NCBI GenBank assembly: GCA_027452005.1
Contig: DAIDHF010000016.1
Span: forward strand, 1 to 57,827
DNA: 57,827 bases
Source of the DNA: Acidimicrobiales bacterium
Lineage (GTDB): Bacteria; Actinomycetota; Acidimicrobiia; Acidimicrobiales; JAKAVM01
Direction: 5' to 3'
In this document: in pieces, positions 9,776 to 19,011 of the stretch
How positions within the stretch are numbered: the first letter of the stretch is position 1
How the letters are laid out: every line of letters starts with the position of its first letter
Position numbers and translations under genes: made by a program
Notes under the pieces: generated by a model
Database searches by the model: none
What the model was told of the DNA's origin: nothing
Seen by the model: only the letters and a program-made list of their open reading frames with translations

Positions 9776-10726
9776 GTGTTCCGTAACCGGACCGAAACAT
9801 TGGCGGGTTTACTTTTCCGGCAAGGAAAGAGCTATGGAAGGCAGGAAGTCCAGTTGAACGTTCAAGATCTAATTCTCCCTGGTTCGAGAAAGACCATCGT
9901 CCTTCCAGGCAGGGGAGCACTTCCTATTCGGGAGGTGGCTGAGTTTCACCAGGGAGTCCCGGTCCTGTTACTTCACGGCTGGGGGGCCACAGCTGATCTG
10001 AACTTTGCGACCGTTTACCGACCCCTGGCAAAGAAGTGGAGATTGGTAGCGCCCGACCTACGAGGACATGGCGCTGGGATTGTCTCAAAAGAGAAGTTTT
10101 CACTTGAGGTATGTGCTGATGATGCTGCGGCCCTGGTTAGGAGTCTTGGACTGGGCCCGGCAATCTGTTTGGGGTATTCAATGGGTGGTCCAGTGGCCCA
10201 GTTGATGGCCAGGAGACACCCTGACGTGGTGGCAGGGTTAGTCCTGTGTGCCACGGCTCCCAAGTTCGTGTCCAACTCCTGGGAGAGGCTGTTGTTGATG
10301 AGATTTTCCAACCTGGCCTTCAATGCCCGGAACGCCCAAGACAATTTCCTCCCTCTCAAGTATTTTGCCCCAAAGTTACTGCGGGTACTTGAAGCAACTG
10401 GGTCACTGGCCAGGTTTGATTCAACTAGCTGGCTCCCGTATCTCAATGTCCCCACCTCAATTGTGCTCACAAGTGCTGACCATCTGGTTCCACCAGACGA
10501 CCAGAGACTTTTGGCCCAGATACCCAAGAGCAAGGTCTTTGAGATTGACGCTGGTCATGAGGCGTGTGTGACACATAGCTCAAGGTTGGTTGAGGCTATA
10601 GAACTCGGGCTGGATTCAATTGAGAGAAGGATAAAGAGGGCCGGAACCCAGGGAGATACTAAGTGTTCCGCGACTTCCAAGACCAAGCCTAAGGCTGGCG
10701 GAAAAGGAAAGGTGGCTGTCGCCTAG
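9776..10726 (+). CDS. Alpha/beta hydrolase
   Basis: 316 residues from GTG 9776. It has an alpha/beta hydrolase fold with oxyanion motif HGWGATADL, nucleophile elbow GYSMGGPVAQ, acid in TSADHLVPPDD and His in DAGHEACV. The arrangement matches bacterial lipases, esterases and haloperoxidase-like hydrolases. After the fold comes a Lys/Gly-rich tail of about 35 residues (KTKPKAGGKGK), unusual for the family; it could bind nucleic acid, polyphosphate or acidic membranes. No signal peptide is seen. It is probably monocistronic, with an 86-nt gap from dedA. Confidence 0.8.
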   Translation: MFRNRTETLAGLLFRQGKSYGRQEVQLNVQDLILPGSRKTIVLPGRGALPIREVAEFHQGVPVLLLHGWGATADLNFATVYRPLAKKWRLVAPDLRGHGAGIVSKEKFSLEVCADDAAALVRSLGLGPAICLGYSMGGPVAQLMARRHPDVVAGLVLCATAPKFVSNSWERLLLMRFSNLAFNARNAQDNFLPLKYFAPKLLRVLEATGSLARFDSTSWLPYLNVPTSIVLTSADHLVPPDDQRLLAQIPKSKVFEIDAGHEACVTHSSRLVEAIELGLDSIERRIKRAGTQGDTKCSATSKTKPKAGGKGKVAVA

Positions 10727-10756
10727 ACTCCTTCGTGTCGCCCAAGTCTTACCTAA

Positions 10757-11056
10757 TCAATGGTGGTCAACCACCGTAACCCAGCCGTTGGGTTCCAGGG
10801 ACTTGAACACCTCTAGGGCCTCCTCCCATCCCTCATCGGTTCCTGGGTATCCGGCAACCGGTCCGCTCATCCAGGTCGCCTTGTCGAAGATTCCGTAGCA
10901 CTCATATACGTAGCCAAGTGCAAAGCGCGAACCCGAATGAGTCCAGATTATGCGCTCAGGCTCTGGTGCACTGGTCTCGGGAACCCCTTGAGGGACAACT
11001 GGCTCAAATTTTTGGTCTCCCCCTGGAGCGGGCCAGGCGTGGTCACTAGAACTCAT
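10757..11056 (-). CDS. Conserved small hypothetical protein
   Basis: 99 residues starting ATG 11056. The N-terminal third is Pro/Ser-rich and disordered; the rest (RIIWTHSGSRFALGYV to the end) looks like a small folded domain rich in aromatic residues, with acidic helix DEGWEEALEVFKSL. I do not recognise the family. Codon use and the compact, Trp-rich composition support a real gene. It is convergent with the upstream hydrolase, with 30 nt between stops. Confidence 0.55.
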   Translation of the reverse strand: MSSSDHAWPAPGGDQKFEPVVPQGVPETSAPEPERIIWTHSGSRFALGYVYECYGIFDKATWMSGPVAGYPGTDEGWEEALEVFKSLEPNGWVTVVDHH

Positions 11057-11138
11057 ATAACTACATTAGTCCGACCCACTAGACCTTGCCCGGGCCACTC
11101 CGGGCCATTTTCTGGCGGGAGCGGCCCGGCCGATGTCC

Positions 11139-11780
11139 TCAGCCAAAAGGTCCGAAAGAGTTTGAACTGGTCGTAGGCGGGGAGTTGGACGATCCCCCCC
11201 CTGGAGAAGCCGTAGGGGAGTTGGACAGCCCCTGACCAAATAAGCCCCCCAGGCCTCCCCCTACGCTCGGGTTGATTGAGACCGACGTGGCCTCATAACT
11301 ACCGTTGCTCTGTTGGGAGCCCCTTATTAGTACCGTGTCTCCCGGGAGGACGTCGTTGACAGATCCTGGCGTGGTCTGGGTAAAGGTAGAACCTGAAGTA
11401 GTTACCTCGACTGTGTTTCCGCTTGACTCGGTAATATACAAAGTGTTTCCACTAATGTTGGCCACTGTTCCTGAAAGTGCAGACCCGAATTGTGAGGAAA
11501 ATCCCTTCGAAACTGCTCCGCCTCGCAGGGCAGAGCCCGTCGCCCGTATGCCACCTTGTCCTGCAGTGCCAGAAAATCTAGACGTGGCTCCAGTAAGGTT
11601 CCCACTCGTACTTGCCGGGTTACTCTGTCCGTATTTCATCCCACCATAGAATCCGATTCCCAACATCAAGAGCGAGCACAAGACAACCGTGGACGCCTTG
11701 AGCTTTTTCGGGGATGACAGAATGAAGTCTTCGTCATCAAATTCGCTCTCGATTTCTGGAGAAATATCAAGGTTACTCAT
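11139..11780 (-). CDS. Membrane-anchored DUF5666-like protein of the export locus
   Basis: 213 residues. Layout: acidic N-terminal tail (EIESEFDDEDF), one membrane segment (ASTVVLCSLLMLGIGFYGGM, about 30-49), a Gly/Ser/Thr-rich linker, then a small beta domain (ALSGTVANISGNTLYI to YEATSVSI) with the DUF5666-like pattern G-x-V-x-x-I-x-x-x-x-L-x-V, and a Pro/Ser/Gly-rich tail. The beta domain should be outside the membrane. It is the last gene of the export locus, 27 nt after the MacB-like permease. Proteins of this type often sit beside actinobacterial MacAB-like exporters; its role there is unknown. Confidence 0.65.
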   Translation of the reverse strand: MSNLDISPEIESEFDDEDFILSSPKKLKASTVVLCSLLMLGIGFYGGMKYGQSNPASTSGNLTGATSRFSGTAGQGGIRATGSALRGGAVSKGFSSQFGSALSGTVANISGNTLYITESSGNTVEVTTSGSTFTQTTPGSVNDVLPGDTVLIRGSQQSNGSYEATSVSINPSVGGGLGGLFGQGLSNSPTASPGGGSSNSPPTTSSNSFGPFG

Positions 11781-11807
11781 TGAAAAATTCCTTCTTCCTA
11801 TGTAGGT

Positions 11808-13070
11808 CTATTCATATCTGAGGGCATCAATTGGATTTAAAGATGAGGCCCGGCTTGCTGGGTAAGCCCCGAAGAATAGCCCTATCAAGACAGCCACCCC
11901 GAAAGCCATAAACACCGACCAGGACTCAATAACTGGCTTTACTCCGTCGATCTTGAAATGACTCCCAATAAGAGCAGCGACCACCCCTAAAGCGCCTCCA
12001 ATAACAGATAGGACTATGGCCTCGGTCAAAAACTGAATCATGACGGCAGCTCGGGTGGCTCCTACGGCCTTTCTAATCCCTATTTCCCTGGTTCTTTCGG
12101 TAACTGTTACAAGCATGATATTCATGACCCCAATTCCACCGACTAGAAGTGAAATGGCAGCAACGGCTCCAAGAAGAGCCGTAAAGGTCTTCGACGTCGA
12201 CGTTGACGTTGACAGCAGGCTTGCCTGGTTGGCTATCGAAAAATCTACATTAGCCAGGCTAGAAATATCTTGGGCCTGCATGAGGACCTGGGTAGCCTCG
12301 GCCTGGGCCTGATTTATAGTTGACGAACTCGTGGCCTCAATGGTGATGGACGACAATCCCCCGAACCCGGAAAGTTCGGCCTGAATTGTCGTGATCGGTG
12401 CCACGATTATTGAGTCCAAGTTGTCAACCCCGTTTGTTCCCTTTGAGTTGAACAACCCAATGACCTGAAAACTGGTCCGGCCGCACTGGAGAGTCTGACC
12501 TATTGGATTTTGACCCGGAAATAGCTCTGCGGACACTGTCTGCCCGATATCGATTACTGGCAGGCGAGTAGTAACATCTTCAGACGAGACAAACTGACCG
12601 GCAGCCATCGAATAACCACGGGCTTGTTCATAGGCCGGGGTAGTGCCCACAAAGGTAGAAGGAGAATATGAGTAGTCACCGGTAACACAGGTAGCACTGG
12701 CATTGACAACCGGGGCCACACTTTTTATATCCGGGGCCTGCTTTTTGTTTTCGAGGGCCGCGACGTCTTGCATGGTAAGTTCTTGGGAAGAGGATTGAGT
12801 TCCGATTCTGGCCGCAAACCGGCCCCCAATTCCAAGGGTTGCCGCCAAAGCACCAAATCCGTTTGATCCCGGAGAAATGGTCAAAAAGTTGGTCCCGAGT
12901 TGATTGATTGACTGCTGTATTTGCTGGGAAGAGCCGTTTCCCACGGCAAGGAGCAATATAACCGAGGCTACCCCGATGAGCACACCGAGCGTGGTCAGAA
13001 TGGCTCGGAGCCGGTTGGCCGCAATTCCTTGCATCGCAATTACCAGGTTTTCAAATATTGACGAGATCAT
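11808..13070 (-). CDS. MacB/FtsX-type ABC transporter permease
   Basis: 420 residues with the MacB layout: an N-terminal membrane helix preceded by the typical ENLVIAMQGIAANRLRAILT segment and ending LGVLIGVASVILLLAVG, a large extracytoplasmic MacB_PCD domain (about 45-285), and three C-terminal helices. The signature TVTERTREIGIRKAVGA lies between helices 2 and 3. Such mechanotransmission permeases couple ATP hydrolysis to extracytoplasmic movement or export rather than classical transport through the bilayer. The start overlaps the end of the ATPase gene by 4 nt. With the adaptor protein encoded just upstream it forms a complete MacA-MacB-like system. Confidence 0.9.
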   Translation of the reverse strand: MISSIFENLVIAMQGIAANRLRAILTTLGVLIGVASVILLLAVGNGSSQQIQQSINQLGTNFLTISPGSNGFGALAATLGIGGRFAARIGTQSSSQELTMQDVAALENKKQAPDIKSVAPVVNASATCVTGDYSYSPSTFVGTTPAYEQARGYSMAAGQFVSSEDVTTRLPVIDIGQTVSAELFPGQNPIGQTLQCGRTSFQVIGLFNSKGTNGVDNLDSIIVAPITTIQAELSGFGGLSSITIEATSSSTINQAQAEATQVLMQAQDISSLANVDFSIANQASLLSTSTSTSKTFTALLGAVAAISLLVGGIGVMNIMLVTVTERTREIGIRKAVGATRAAVMIQFLTEAIVLSVIGGALGVVAALIGSHFKIDGVKPVIESWSVFMAFGVAVLIGLFFGAYPASRASSLNPIDALRYE

Positions 13071-13888
13071 GGCGAGGTAGCCATATTTTTCGTGGCTCCT
13101 GACAACTGATCAACGAGATCCGGTGACACATTAGGGGGAGGAGACGAAACCTCAACTATCCTGCGATCCGACAAAACGCGACCATCCCGTACTTCAACTA
13201 CCCGCTTTGCGAAGGCTGCAATCTCTGGTTCATGGGTAATTAGTACTATCGTTCTCCCCTGAAGGCTTAGCTTGCAAAAGATCTGCATGATCATGGCTGA
13301 AGATACCGTATCCAGTGCTCCAGTGGGCTCATCGGCAAGAATCATCGCCGGGTCAGTAACAATCGCCCTAGCAATTGTTACTCTCTGTTGCATTCCTCCT
13401 GACAGCTCCGAGGGCAAATTATAAGCGAACTTTCCAAGTCCAACTGACTTCAGGCTTTTCATGGCCATCTTGTGCCGATCCTTTTTCTTTATAGACCCAT
13501 AAATCAGAGGAAGTTCAACATTGCGAAGCGCACTTGTCCGAGGGACGAGATTGTAACTCTGAAACACAAATCCGATTTTTGTGTTTCTTATATGGGCCAG
13601 CTCATTCTGACTTAATGAGCTAACGTTTACACCATCGAGAAAGTATCGGCCCTTTGTGGGTATATCAAGACAGCCCAATATGTTCATGAGGGTTGACTTG
13701 CCGCTTCCGGAGGCCCCCATTATGGCCACAAAATCTCCTCGCTCAACCCGGAGAGACACCCCTCGAAGGGCCTTTACCTGGATAGTTCCGGTATCGTAGA
13801 CCTTTTGAATATTTTGGAGTTCAATGACTCCGCTTTGAGGTGCATCAATCGAACTCTTGTAGTCAAGTTCTGATGAGCTAACCTCCAC
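13067..13888 (-). CDS. MacB/LolD-type ABC transporter ATP-binding protein
   Basis: 273 residues. Walker A is in MGASGSGKSTLMNILG, followed by a Q-loop (GFVFQSYNLVPR), signature ELSGGMQQRVTIARA, Walker B (ALVTDPAMILADEPTGALD-like region, here IVTDPAMILADEPTGALD) and a switch His (VLITHEP). The LDIPTKGRYFLDG spacing places it in the LolD/MacB/FtsE group. There is a C-terminal tail of about 40 residues beyond the core. It overlaps the adaptor gene by 11 nt upstream and the permease gene by 4 nt downstream, so translation is tightly coupled. Confidence 0.92.
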   Translation of the reverse strand: MEVSSSELDYKSSIDAPQSGVIELQNIQKVYDTGTIQVKALRGVSLRVERGDFVAIMGASGSGKSTLMNILGCLDIPTKGRYFLDGVNVSSLSQNELAHIRNTKIGFVFQSYNLVPRTSALRNVELPLIYGSIKKKDRHKMAMKSLKSVGLGKFAYNLPSELSGGMQQRVTIARAIVTDPAMILADEPTGALDTVSSAMIMQIFCKLSLQGRTIVLITHEPEIAAFAKRVVEVRDGRVLSDRRIVEVSSPPPNVSPDLVDQLSGATKNMATSP

Positions 13889-15995
13889 CTAGGCCCCCTC
13901 CGCCAAAGAATCTGGCGACTCCGCCACCTCCACCCCCGGCAGCTCCACCGAGTCCACCTCTAGCAGTAGCTCCTGTTGGCGAGGTACCGGTTCCCGAGAC
14001 AATTGCACTGAGAATCGAAGTAGTACTTATTGTCGGGACCACAATGTTTTCTCCGACCTTCAACCCATTCAAAATTGCGGTCTGTGAGGTCCCGACTAGT
14101 CCAGTCACAACTGGGGTAATAGTTTCTTTGTTGTGGGCACCCACGACGGTTACGGTTGAAGTTCCACCCAGGGTGTGAACAGCACTTGAAGGAACTGTTA
14201 TCACTCCGCTTTGTTGGCCGGTAATTATTGTAACGTTTGCGGTCATTCCTGGTTTCTCGTTGGGAATTGAGCGGTTTAAAACCACCGTAACATTGTAGGT
14301 AACCACGTTGCTGACTGTAGATGAGATTGGGGATACCTCAGTGACCGTACCGGAAAGCTCTTTCCCGGGAATGGCATTTAGGGTTACTACCGCGGATTGG
14401 CCAACCTGGACATTTGCTGCGTCGGTCTCCGCTACACCAACCACGACCTCCATAGTGCTCATATCCACAAGAGTTATGAATCCACTCGACGATGACGAGG
14501 AACTCGCTGCAGCTCCAAGGCCCGACGAACCTGCACCGGAGTTTGAACTAGCCCCAGAGGAGGTGAGGGCACTTGCTCCACTCGCGCTCACGTCCTGTCC
14601 AACCACACCATTTATCGAGGCGATTGTTCCTTGGCTCGGAGCAACAAGGAGTGTATCTTGCAGGTTTTGTTGGTCTTGTGAGACAGTTTGTTCATCTTGA
14701 GTAACAGTGGACTGATCAGAAGCAAGTGTAGAAGCACTTGGGGTCTCTTTTTCAGAGTTTGAAACCTGGGTAGACTGAAGAGACATTTGGGCTGACTGTA
14801 TAGATTGCTGATCTTTGGTAGCACTTGATTGCTGATTGAGCTGGGCTGAATCCAAGGTATTCTGCGCGTTCGTGACAGCAGTCTGATCAGAAAGAACCTT
14901 GTTCTGATACGAAGTTAGATTGGAGTTGTCCGAGGACTCAGTTGATTGGTCAGACGATAACGTTGAGTTAGCCGAGCTAAGGTTGTAGGAGTCAGTGGCA
15001 AGGCTCTTTTGGTCTTGGGAGACAAGAGCTTGGTCATTTGCTACGGCCGTTTTGGCTGAAGCTACGTTAGCCTCGTCAGTGTTTACGGCAGCCTGATACA
15101 CGGTCATATCGGCAACGCATTGGGCGGAATAAATTGTGTTGGACCCCGTGCAATTAGTGTCGGCCTTTTGTTCACTTGCTAAAGTTGCTTCATCAGAGGT
15201 TAGTTGCGACTGATCGGCGGCCAGCGTAGAGCTGTCCGTAGTTTCCTGGTTTTGATCGTTGTCTTCTTTGAGCGTATCAGAGTACTGCTGGGACTCAATG
15301 GCTGATACCTGTTGTTTGTCGGTGTTTACCCTTGCTACGTCGTTGTTATAGTTGGCGGTAAAATTCTTAAGTTCCTGTTGATCGGAGGCCAATTGAGACT
15401 GGTCTGTAGCTAGGTTTTGCTGGTCTTGTGACAAGGTCAAGTTCTGGCTAGTAGCATCAAGGGCGGCATTTTGCTGAGCGTTTGCTAGGGACTGTTGTGC
15501 TTGTTCCAAGGCTATTTGGTCTGCTTCAAGACCTTGGGGTGTAAGTACTTGTTGATCGGAAGCCAGTTTGGCTTGGGCTGCAGATAGGTTATCTTGGGCA
15601 CTACTCAGAGCGGACTGTGCCGCTGTTGGATCAATTGATGCCAGGCTCTGGCCGGATGTAACTTGTTGCCCCACGCTCACGTCTATTGCATTCACGGTAC
15701 CAGCGATGGGGAATCCAAGAGACAGTGAGGTAACCGACTGTAGATTTCCGGTAGAAGAAACAGACGTCTGAACAACTCCCATTTCCGCGGCCTGGGTCCT
15801 GATGGACGCAGCAGCTTGAGGGGTAGAACCGGTAGAGAGTACCGAGACGACGACCACAGCCACCAGGGCACATGCAAGTCCAATGTCTAGGAGATGTGTT
15901 CGTATCTGGTGGCTAGCAGATCTAAGCATCTGACTTCCAATCTGATCTCGTGGAACTGAAGTCAGGCGGCGATTCGCCAAAGCGTTTAACCTCAC
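13878..15995 (-). CDS. HlyD/MacA-like membrane-fusion adaptor with an exceptionally long coiled-coil hairpin
   Basis: 705 residues from GTG 15995, with GGAAGAG 3 nt upstream of it. Layout: cytoplasmic N-terminus, one membrane helix (about 36-54), the first lipoyl half (SLGFPIAGTVNAIDVSVGQQ), then about 330 residues of heptad-like helix rich in D-Q-x-x-L repeats (SSAQDNLSAAQAKLASDQQ onward), the second lipoyl half (VAPSQGTIASINGVVGQDV), a Ser/Gly linker, a beta-barrel domain (MEVVVGVAETDAANVQVGQ) and a Gly-rich tail. The hairpin is poor in Lys/Arg and rich in Asp, Gln and Ser. MacA-type adaptors usually have much shorter hairpins. The gene is the third-last of the locus and overlaps the ATPase gene. 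A role in envelope-spanning export is inferred. Confidence 0.85.
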   Translation of the reverse strand: MRLNALANRRLTSVPRDQIGSQMLRSASHQIRTHLLDIGLACALVAVVVVSVLSTGSTPQAAASIRTQAAEMGVVQTSVSSTGNLQSVTSLSLGFPIAGTVNAIDVSVGQQVTSGQSLASIDPTAAQSALSSAQDNLSAAQAKLASDQQVLTPQGLEADQIALEQAQQSLANAQQNAALDATSQNLTLSQDQQNLATDQSQLASDQQELKNFTANYNNDVARVNTDKQQVSAIESQQYSDTLKEDNDQNQETTDSSTLAADQSQLTSDEATLASEQKADTNCTGSNTIYSAQCVADMTVYQAAVNTDEANVASAKTAVANDQALVSQDQKSLATDSYNLSSANSTLSSDQSTESSDNSNLTSYQNKVLSDQTAVTNAQNTLDSAQLNQQSSATKDQQSIQSAQMSLQSTQVSNSEKETPSASTLASDQSTVTQDEQTVSQDQQNLQDTLLVAPSQGTIASINGVVGQDVSASGASALTSSGASSNSGAGSSGLGAAASSSSSSSGFITLVDMSTMEVVVGVAETDAANVQVGQSAVVTLNAIPGKELSGTVTEVSPISSTVSNVVTYNVTVVLNRSIPNEKPGMTANVTIITGQQSGVITVPSSAVHTLGGTSTVTVVGAHNKETITPVVTGLVGTSQTAILNGLKVGENIVVPTISTTSILSAIVSGTGTSPTGATARGGLGGAAGGGGGGVARFFGGGGLGGG

Positions 15996-16077
15996 TGGCT
16001 CTTCCTTTCTACATTCGCCTTAGTTCTCAATCCAGTTTATCCTGAATTTTATAAAGCTTAAGTTGTTACATATCGTT

Positions 16078-16743
16078 CTAAGAAGTAGTACTGGACGTTG
16101 ACGTCGTTGTACTTAGAGAATGTAAAATAGTTTTACACGCGTTGTTGGCGTTGATGTAAGCCGTGGTCTGTCTATCTTGAGGTGTTACCGTGTTGAGAGC
16201 CTGACTCAACGTAGAGGGGATTGGGTACCCGTTACTCGACATACAGGATGCATAACTGGCGAACATTTGCTGTCTTACCTGAGAGTCCGCACTTCCTCCT
16301 CCAAAAGTCCCCGCTGGTCGCAACGGAGCACAGGCCTTGCGAGCAGCTTGAAACTGTTGTGAGGTTACCCCGGGTGGAAGAAATTTCGGAACCGATGAAC
16401 TGGTTGGTTGGCTGGCCGACGTGGAGGGTCCAGATGTTGGCGAACTAGACGTTGTTGTAGAGCTAGAACTCGATGAACCGGACACAGGTGCTGATCCAGA
16501 ACCAAAGCCACCCCCGAATCCGCCGCCAAAGCCACCCCGTGACCTCGCTCCAGAAATTGTCGAGAGATTTACGCCGTGTCTTGAAAGGCACTGGCGGTAA
16601 GATGAAATTGAGGCAACCACCGAGCTGGTGGTCGTTGACGACGTGGACGCCGCCGAGGGACTCGAACCTCCGCAGCCTGACAGTAAAAGGGCAGCCGGAA
16701 CCGCTCCAAATGATAATAAAACTCTATGGCTAAAAAATCTCAT
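16078..16743 (-). CDS. Ser/Thr-rich lipoprotein of the export locus
   Basis: 221 residues. It has a lipoprotein signal peptide (MRFFSHRVLLSFGAVPAALL) with lipobox LSGC. The mature part has an R-Q-C-L-S-R-H-G-V motif, a Gly/Ser/Thr-rich low-complexity stretch (about 65-115), a second helical motif FQAARKACAPLRPAG, and a third SYASCMSSNGYPIPS. The paired C-x-x-x-x-G motifs resemble those of small actinobacterial lipoproteins found next to MacAB-like transporters. It lies 61 nt downstream of the histidine kinase and 82 nt upstream of the adaptor, so it is probably an accessory or substrate-binding factor of the exporter. The exact function is unknown. Confidence 0.7.
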   Translation of the reverse strand: MRFFSHRVLLSFGAVPAALLLSGCGGSSPSAASTSSTTTSSVVASISSYRQCLSRHGVNLSTISGARSRGGFGGGFGGGFGSGSAPVSGSSSSSSTTTSSSPTSGPSTSASQPTSSSVPKFLPPGVTSQQFQAARKACAPLRPAGTFGGGSADSQVRQQMFASYASCMSSNGYPIPSTLSQALNTVTPQDRQTTAYINANNACKTILHSLSTTTSTSSTTS

Positions 16744-16804
16744 GGAACAATTATGCCAGTCCTAGCTGAAATTGGAATGAACCCGAAGTGTGAACGTTCA
16801 AATA

Positions 16805-18226
16805 TCACTTGACAGGTAGTGTGAACCAGACGCAGGCGCCTGAACTGGGATGGTTGTACACCCCAACTTGCCCATCATGGGCATCGATTATTGACTTAAC
16901 AATGGCCAGGCCGAGGCCAGAACCCCCATCGTTGCGGTCACGGGCCGTGTTGGGTCGCCGGAACCTTTCGAATGCGTGTGGGATGAAGTCTTCAGGAAAC
17001 CCTGGACCATGGTCACAGATTGTAACCTTGACCGCGGACTTTTGGCTCTCGGTTGCCAGTTGATCGACTGAGACCTTTATTGTCGACTTTGGCGGGGACC
17101 ATCTGATTGCGTTGTCGAGGATATTTCCAACTGCCTGCTGGATACGAGTCTTGTCAAGTTCGATAGTAAGTTCTGTAACTTCCGAGACCTGACTTTCAAC
17201 CAGGACCTCTTGACCCTTCTCTGATATACGGGGCTGAAGGCGAGCCACCCCTGAAGCAATAACATCACTTATTACCTCTTTTTGTGGCCGGATCTGAAGG
17301 TGGCCCTCATCTCCTCGGGCCAAAATCAGCAGATCGTCGGCCAGCCTTGAAAGTCTGCTAGCCTCATCGGCTGCTGCCGAGATCGCCTCTCTTAGTTCTA
17401 GAGTACTTCTTCCGGGCTTGAGGGCCAACTCCAGTTCACCCCTCAGAATTGCCAGGGGAGTTCTAAGTTCGTGTCCCGCATCAGACACAAAGGATCGTTG
17501 ATCTGTCAAGGATCGATTCAGATCAACCAGTAGATGATTCATAGTAGTTGCCAACCGCCCCAGCTCGTCGCCGGTCTTGGGAGGATCCAAAAGTTCACCC
17601 GATTTGCCGAACACCGCCTCGGCTTGAAGGCGCATCTTCTCTACCGGCCGCAGGGCGGCAGATGCTAGTAACCAGCCCCCGAGTCCGGCCAACACAACTA
17701 CCGGGAAAAACAGGAGGATCAGTGACGTGGTTACCGAGTGCTGTGCGTTTGGACCGGTTCCAAGGGGATCGGCCATAATCAAGTAGAACCCCGGCAACAA
17801 GGAGTCCTGTTGGGCATAGACTCGGATAGAGCCCCCCCTGTTGGGAAGAGTGATGGTTTCAGACAGCGGTGTGCGTTTGATACTTTCAAGGGTGGACTTT
17901 GATATCAAGGACCGTGATGACGGGTAGTCAATTGCCCCCACCACCTGATTGTGTGTGTTTATGAGCTGGGCAAAAATAGGTGATCCGTGGGACCTGGGAA
18001 TATGGTATCCGCTTGGCCCGCCCTGCCCACTTTGGCCTATAAAATAGGACTCGAGGACCTCTTGGTTCATGGCCCGTTGTAGAAACGGGGTGGCTTCTTT
18101 CAGGTCACTGTCGACTGAACTTACCAGACCAAGACCAAGCTGATGGATCGAGATAAACGCAACGATCAAATATAAGAACGCAGTACCTGTGGCCATCGCC
18201 AAGGCCAGACGTGTTCTGATAGACAC
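16805..18226 (-). CDS. Sensor histidine kinase (two-component system)
   Basis: 473 residues from GTG 18226. Two membrane helices (about 8-30 and 165-190) flank an extracytoplasmic sensor region of about 130 residues. Then come a HAMP linker (RPVEKMRLQAEAVFG), HisKA with phospho-acceptor His in SDAGHELRTPLAILRG, and HATPase_c with N box (DNAIRWSPP), G1 (DHGPGFP) and G2 (GGSGLGLAIVKSI). All the residues needed for kinase activity are present. It follows the response regulator by 27 nt. With the exporter genes next, it likely senses envelope stress or an exported compound and controls the locus. Confidence 0.92.
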   Translation of the reverse strand: MSIRTRLALAMATGTAFLYLIVAFISIHQLGLGLVSSVDSDLKEATPFLQRAMNQEVLESYFIGQSGQGGPSGYHIPRSHGSPIFAQLINTHNQVVGAIDYPSSRSLISKSTLESIKRTPLSETITLPNRGGSIRVYAQQDSLLPGFYLIMADPLGTGPNAQHSVTTSLILLFFPVVVLAGLGGWLLASAALRPVEKMRLQAEAVFGKSGELLDPPKTGDELGRLATTMNHLLVDLNRSLTDQRSFVSDAGHELRTPLAILRGELELALKPGRSTLELREAISAAADEASRLSRLADDLLILARGDEGHLQIRPQKEVISDVIASGVARLQPRISEKGQEVLVESQVSEVTELTIELDKTRIQQAVGNILDNAIRWSPPKSTIKVSVDQLATESQKSAVKVTICDHGPGFPEDFIPHAFERFRRPNTARDRNDGGSGLGLAIVKSIIDAHDGQVGVYNHPSSGACVWFTLPVK

Positions 18227-18253
18227 TACCTAATTCTAGCCCCTCGTGGAAAG

Positions 18254-18931
18254 CTAGTTATGAACTTGTCGCAAACGATAACCAGTACCCCGGACGGTCT
18301 CGATAAAAGTAAGTGAACTTGGACGCTCCAGCTTACGCCTCAAATAGGCCACGTACTGATCTACCACGTTTGAAGTTCCCTCGTACGAGAAGTCCCAAAC
18401 GTTCTCAATAAGCCGGGTTCGGCTGAATACCTCACCGGGGTGCCTCATTAATATTTCTAGCAACGAGAATTCCTTGGGGGACAGATTTACCTCTTCGCCG
18501 GCCTTGAAGACCTGGCGCTTTCCGGGATCCAATTTCAGATCTCCTACAACTAATACAGTTGGTCGAGGTATGCTTCCTCGCCTTATCAAGGCTCTCATCC
18601 TGGCTGCTAGTTCCGAGAATGAGAATGGTTTTGTAAGGTAATCGTCAGCACCACAATCTAGCCCCTTCACCCTCGCCTCGACCTCGTCTTTGGCTGTCAA
18701 CATCAATACCGGGTACCACTTTTCGGCCTCACGGATCTGTTTACAGACTTCAAACCCATCGATCTCCGGTAACATAACGTCAAGAACAACGACTGAGTAC
18801 TCCGACTCCAGGGCCATCCAAAGCCCTTCTTGGCCATCGGTGGCTACGTCGACAGAATACCCTTCTTCTTCAAGTCCCCGCTTCAGCAACGCCGCCATCT
18901 TAACCTCGTCCTCAACTACAAGAATTCTCAT
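18254..18931 (-). CDS. OmpR/PhoB-family response regulator
   Basis: 225 residues from ATG 18931. A longer open frame to 19111 reads through the tRNA-Pro gene and is rejected. Receiver domain: acidic pair in VVEDE, phospho-acceptor Asp in VVLDVMLPEIDGFEV, Thr/Lys switch residues in MLTAKDE and YLTKPFSF. C-terminal winged helix: LSPKEFSLLEILMRHPGEV and the recognition/wing region ending VRGTGYRL. A TATACAAT -10-like element lies just upstream (about 18938-18945). It is the first gene of the export locus and probably regulates its own operon. Confidence 0.93.
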   Translation of the reverse strand: MRILVVEDEVKMAALLKRGLEEEGYSVDVATDGQEGLWMALESEYSVVVLDVMLPEIDGFEVCKQIREAEKWYPVLMLTAKDEVEARVKGLDCGADDYLTKPFSFSELAARMRALIRRGSIPRPTVLVVGDLKLDPGKRQVFKAGEEVNLSPKEFSLLEILMRHPGEVFSRTRLIENVWDFSYEGTSNVVDQYVAYLRRKLERPSSLTFIETVRGTGYRLRQVHN

Positions 18932-19011
18932 AGTGATACATTGTATACCCCTATTATGTGAGATATATTTGAGATCTAAGAGTCCGAAAGGTGCTCCAGT
19001 TGATGTTCTTG

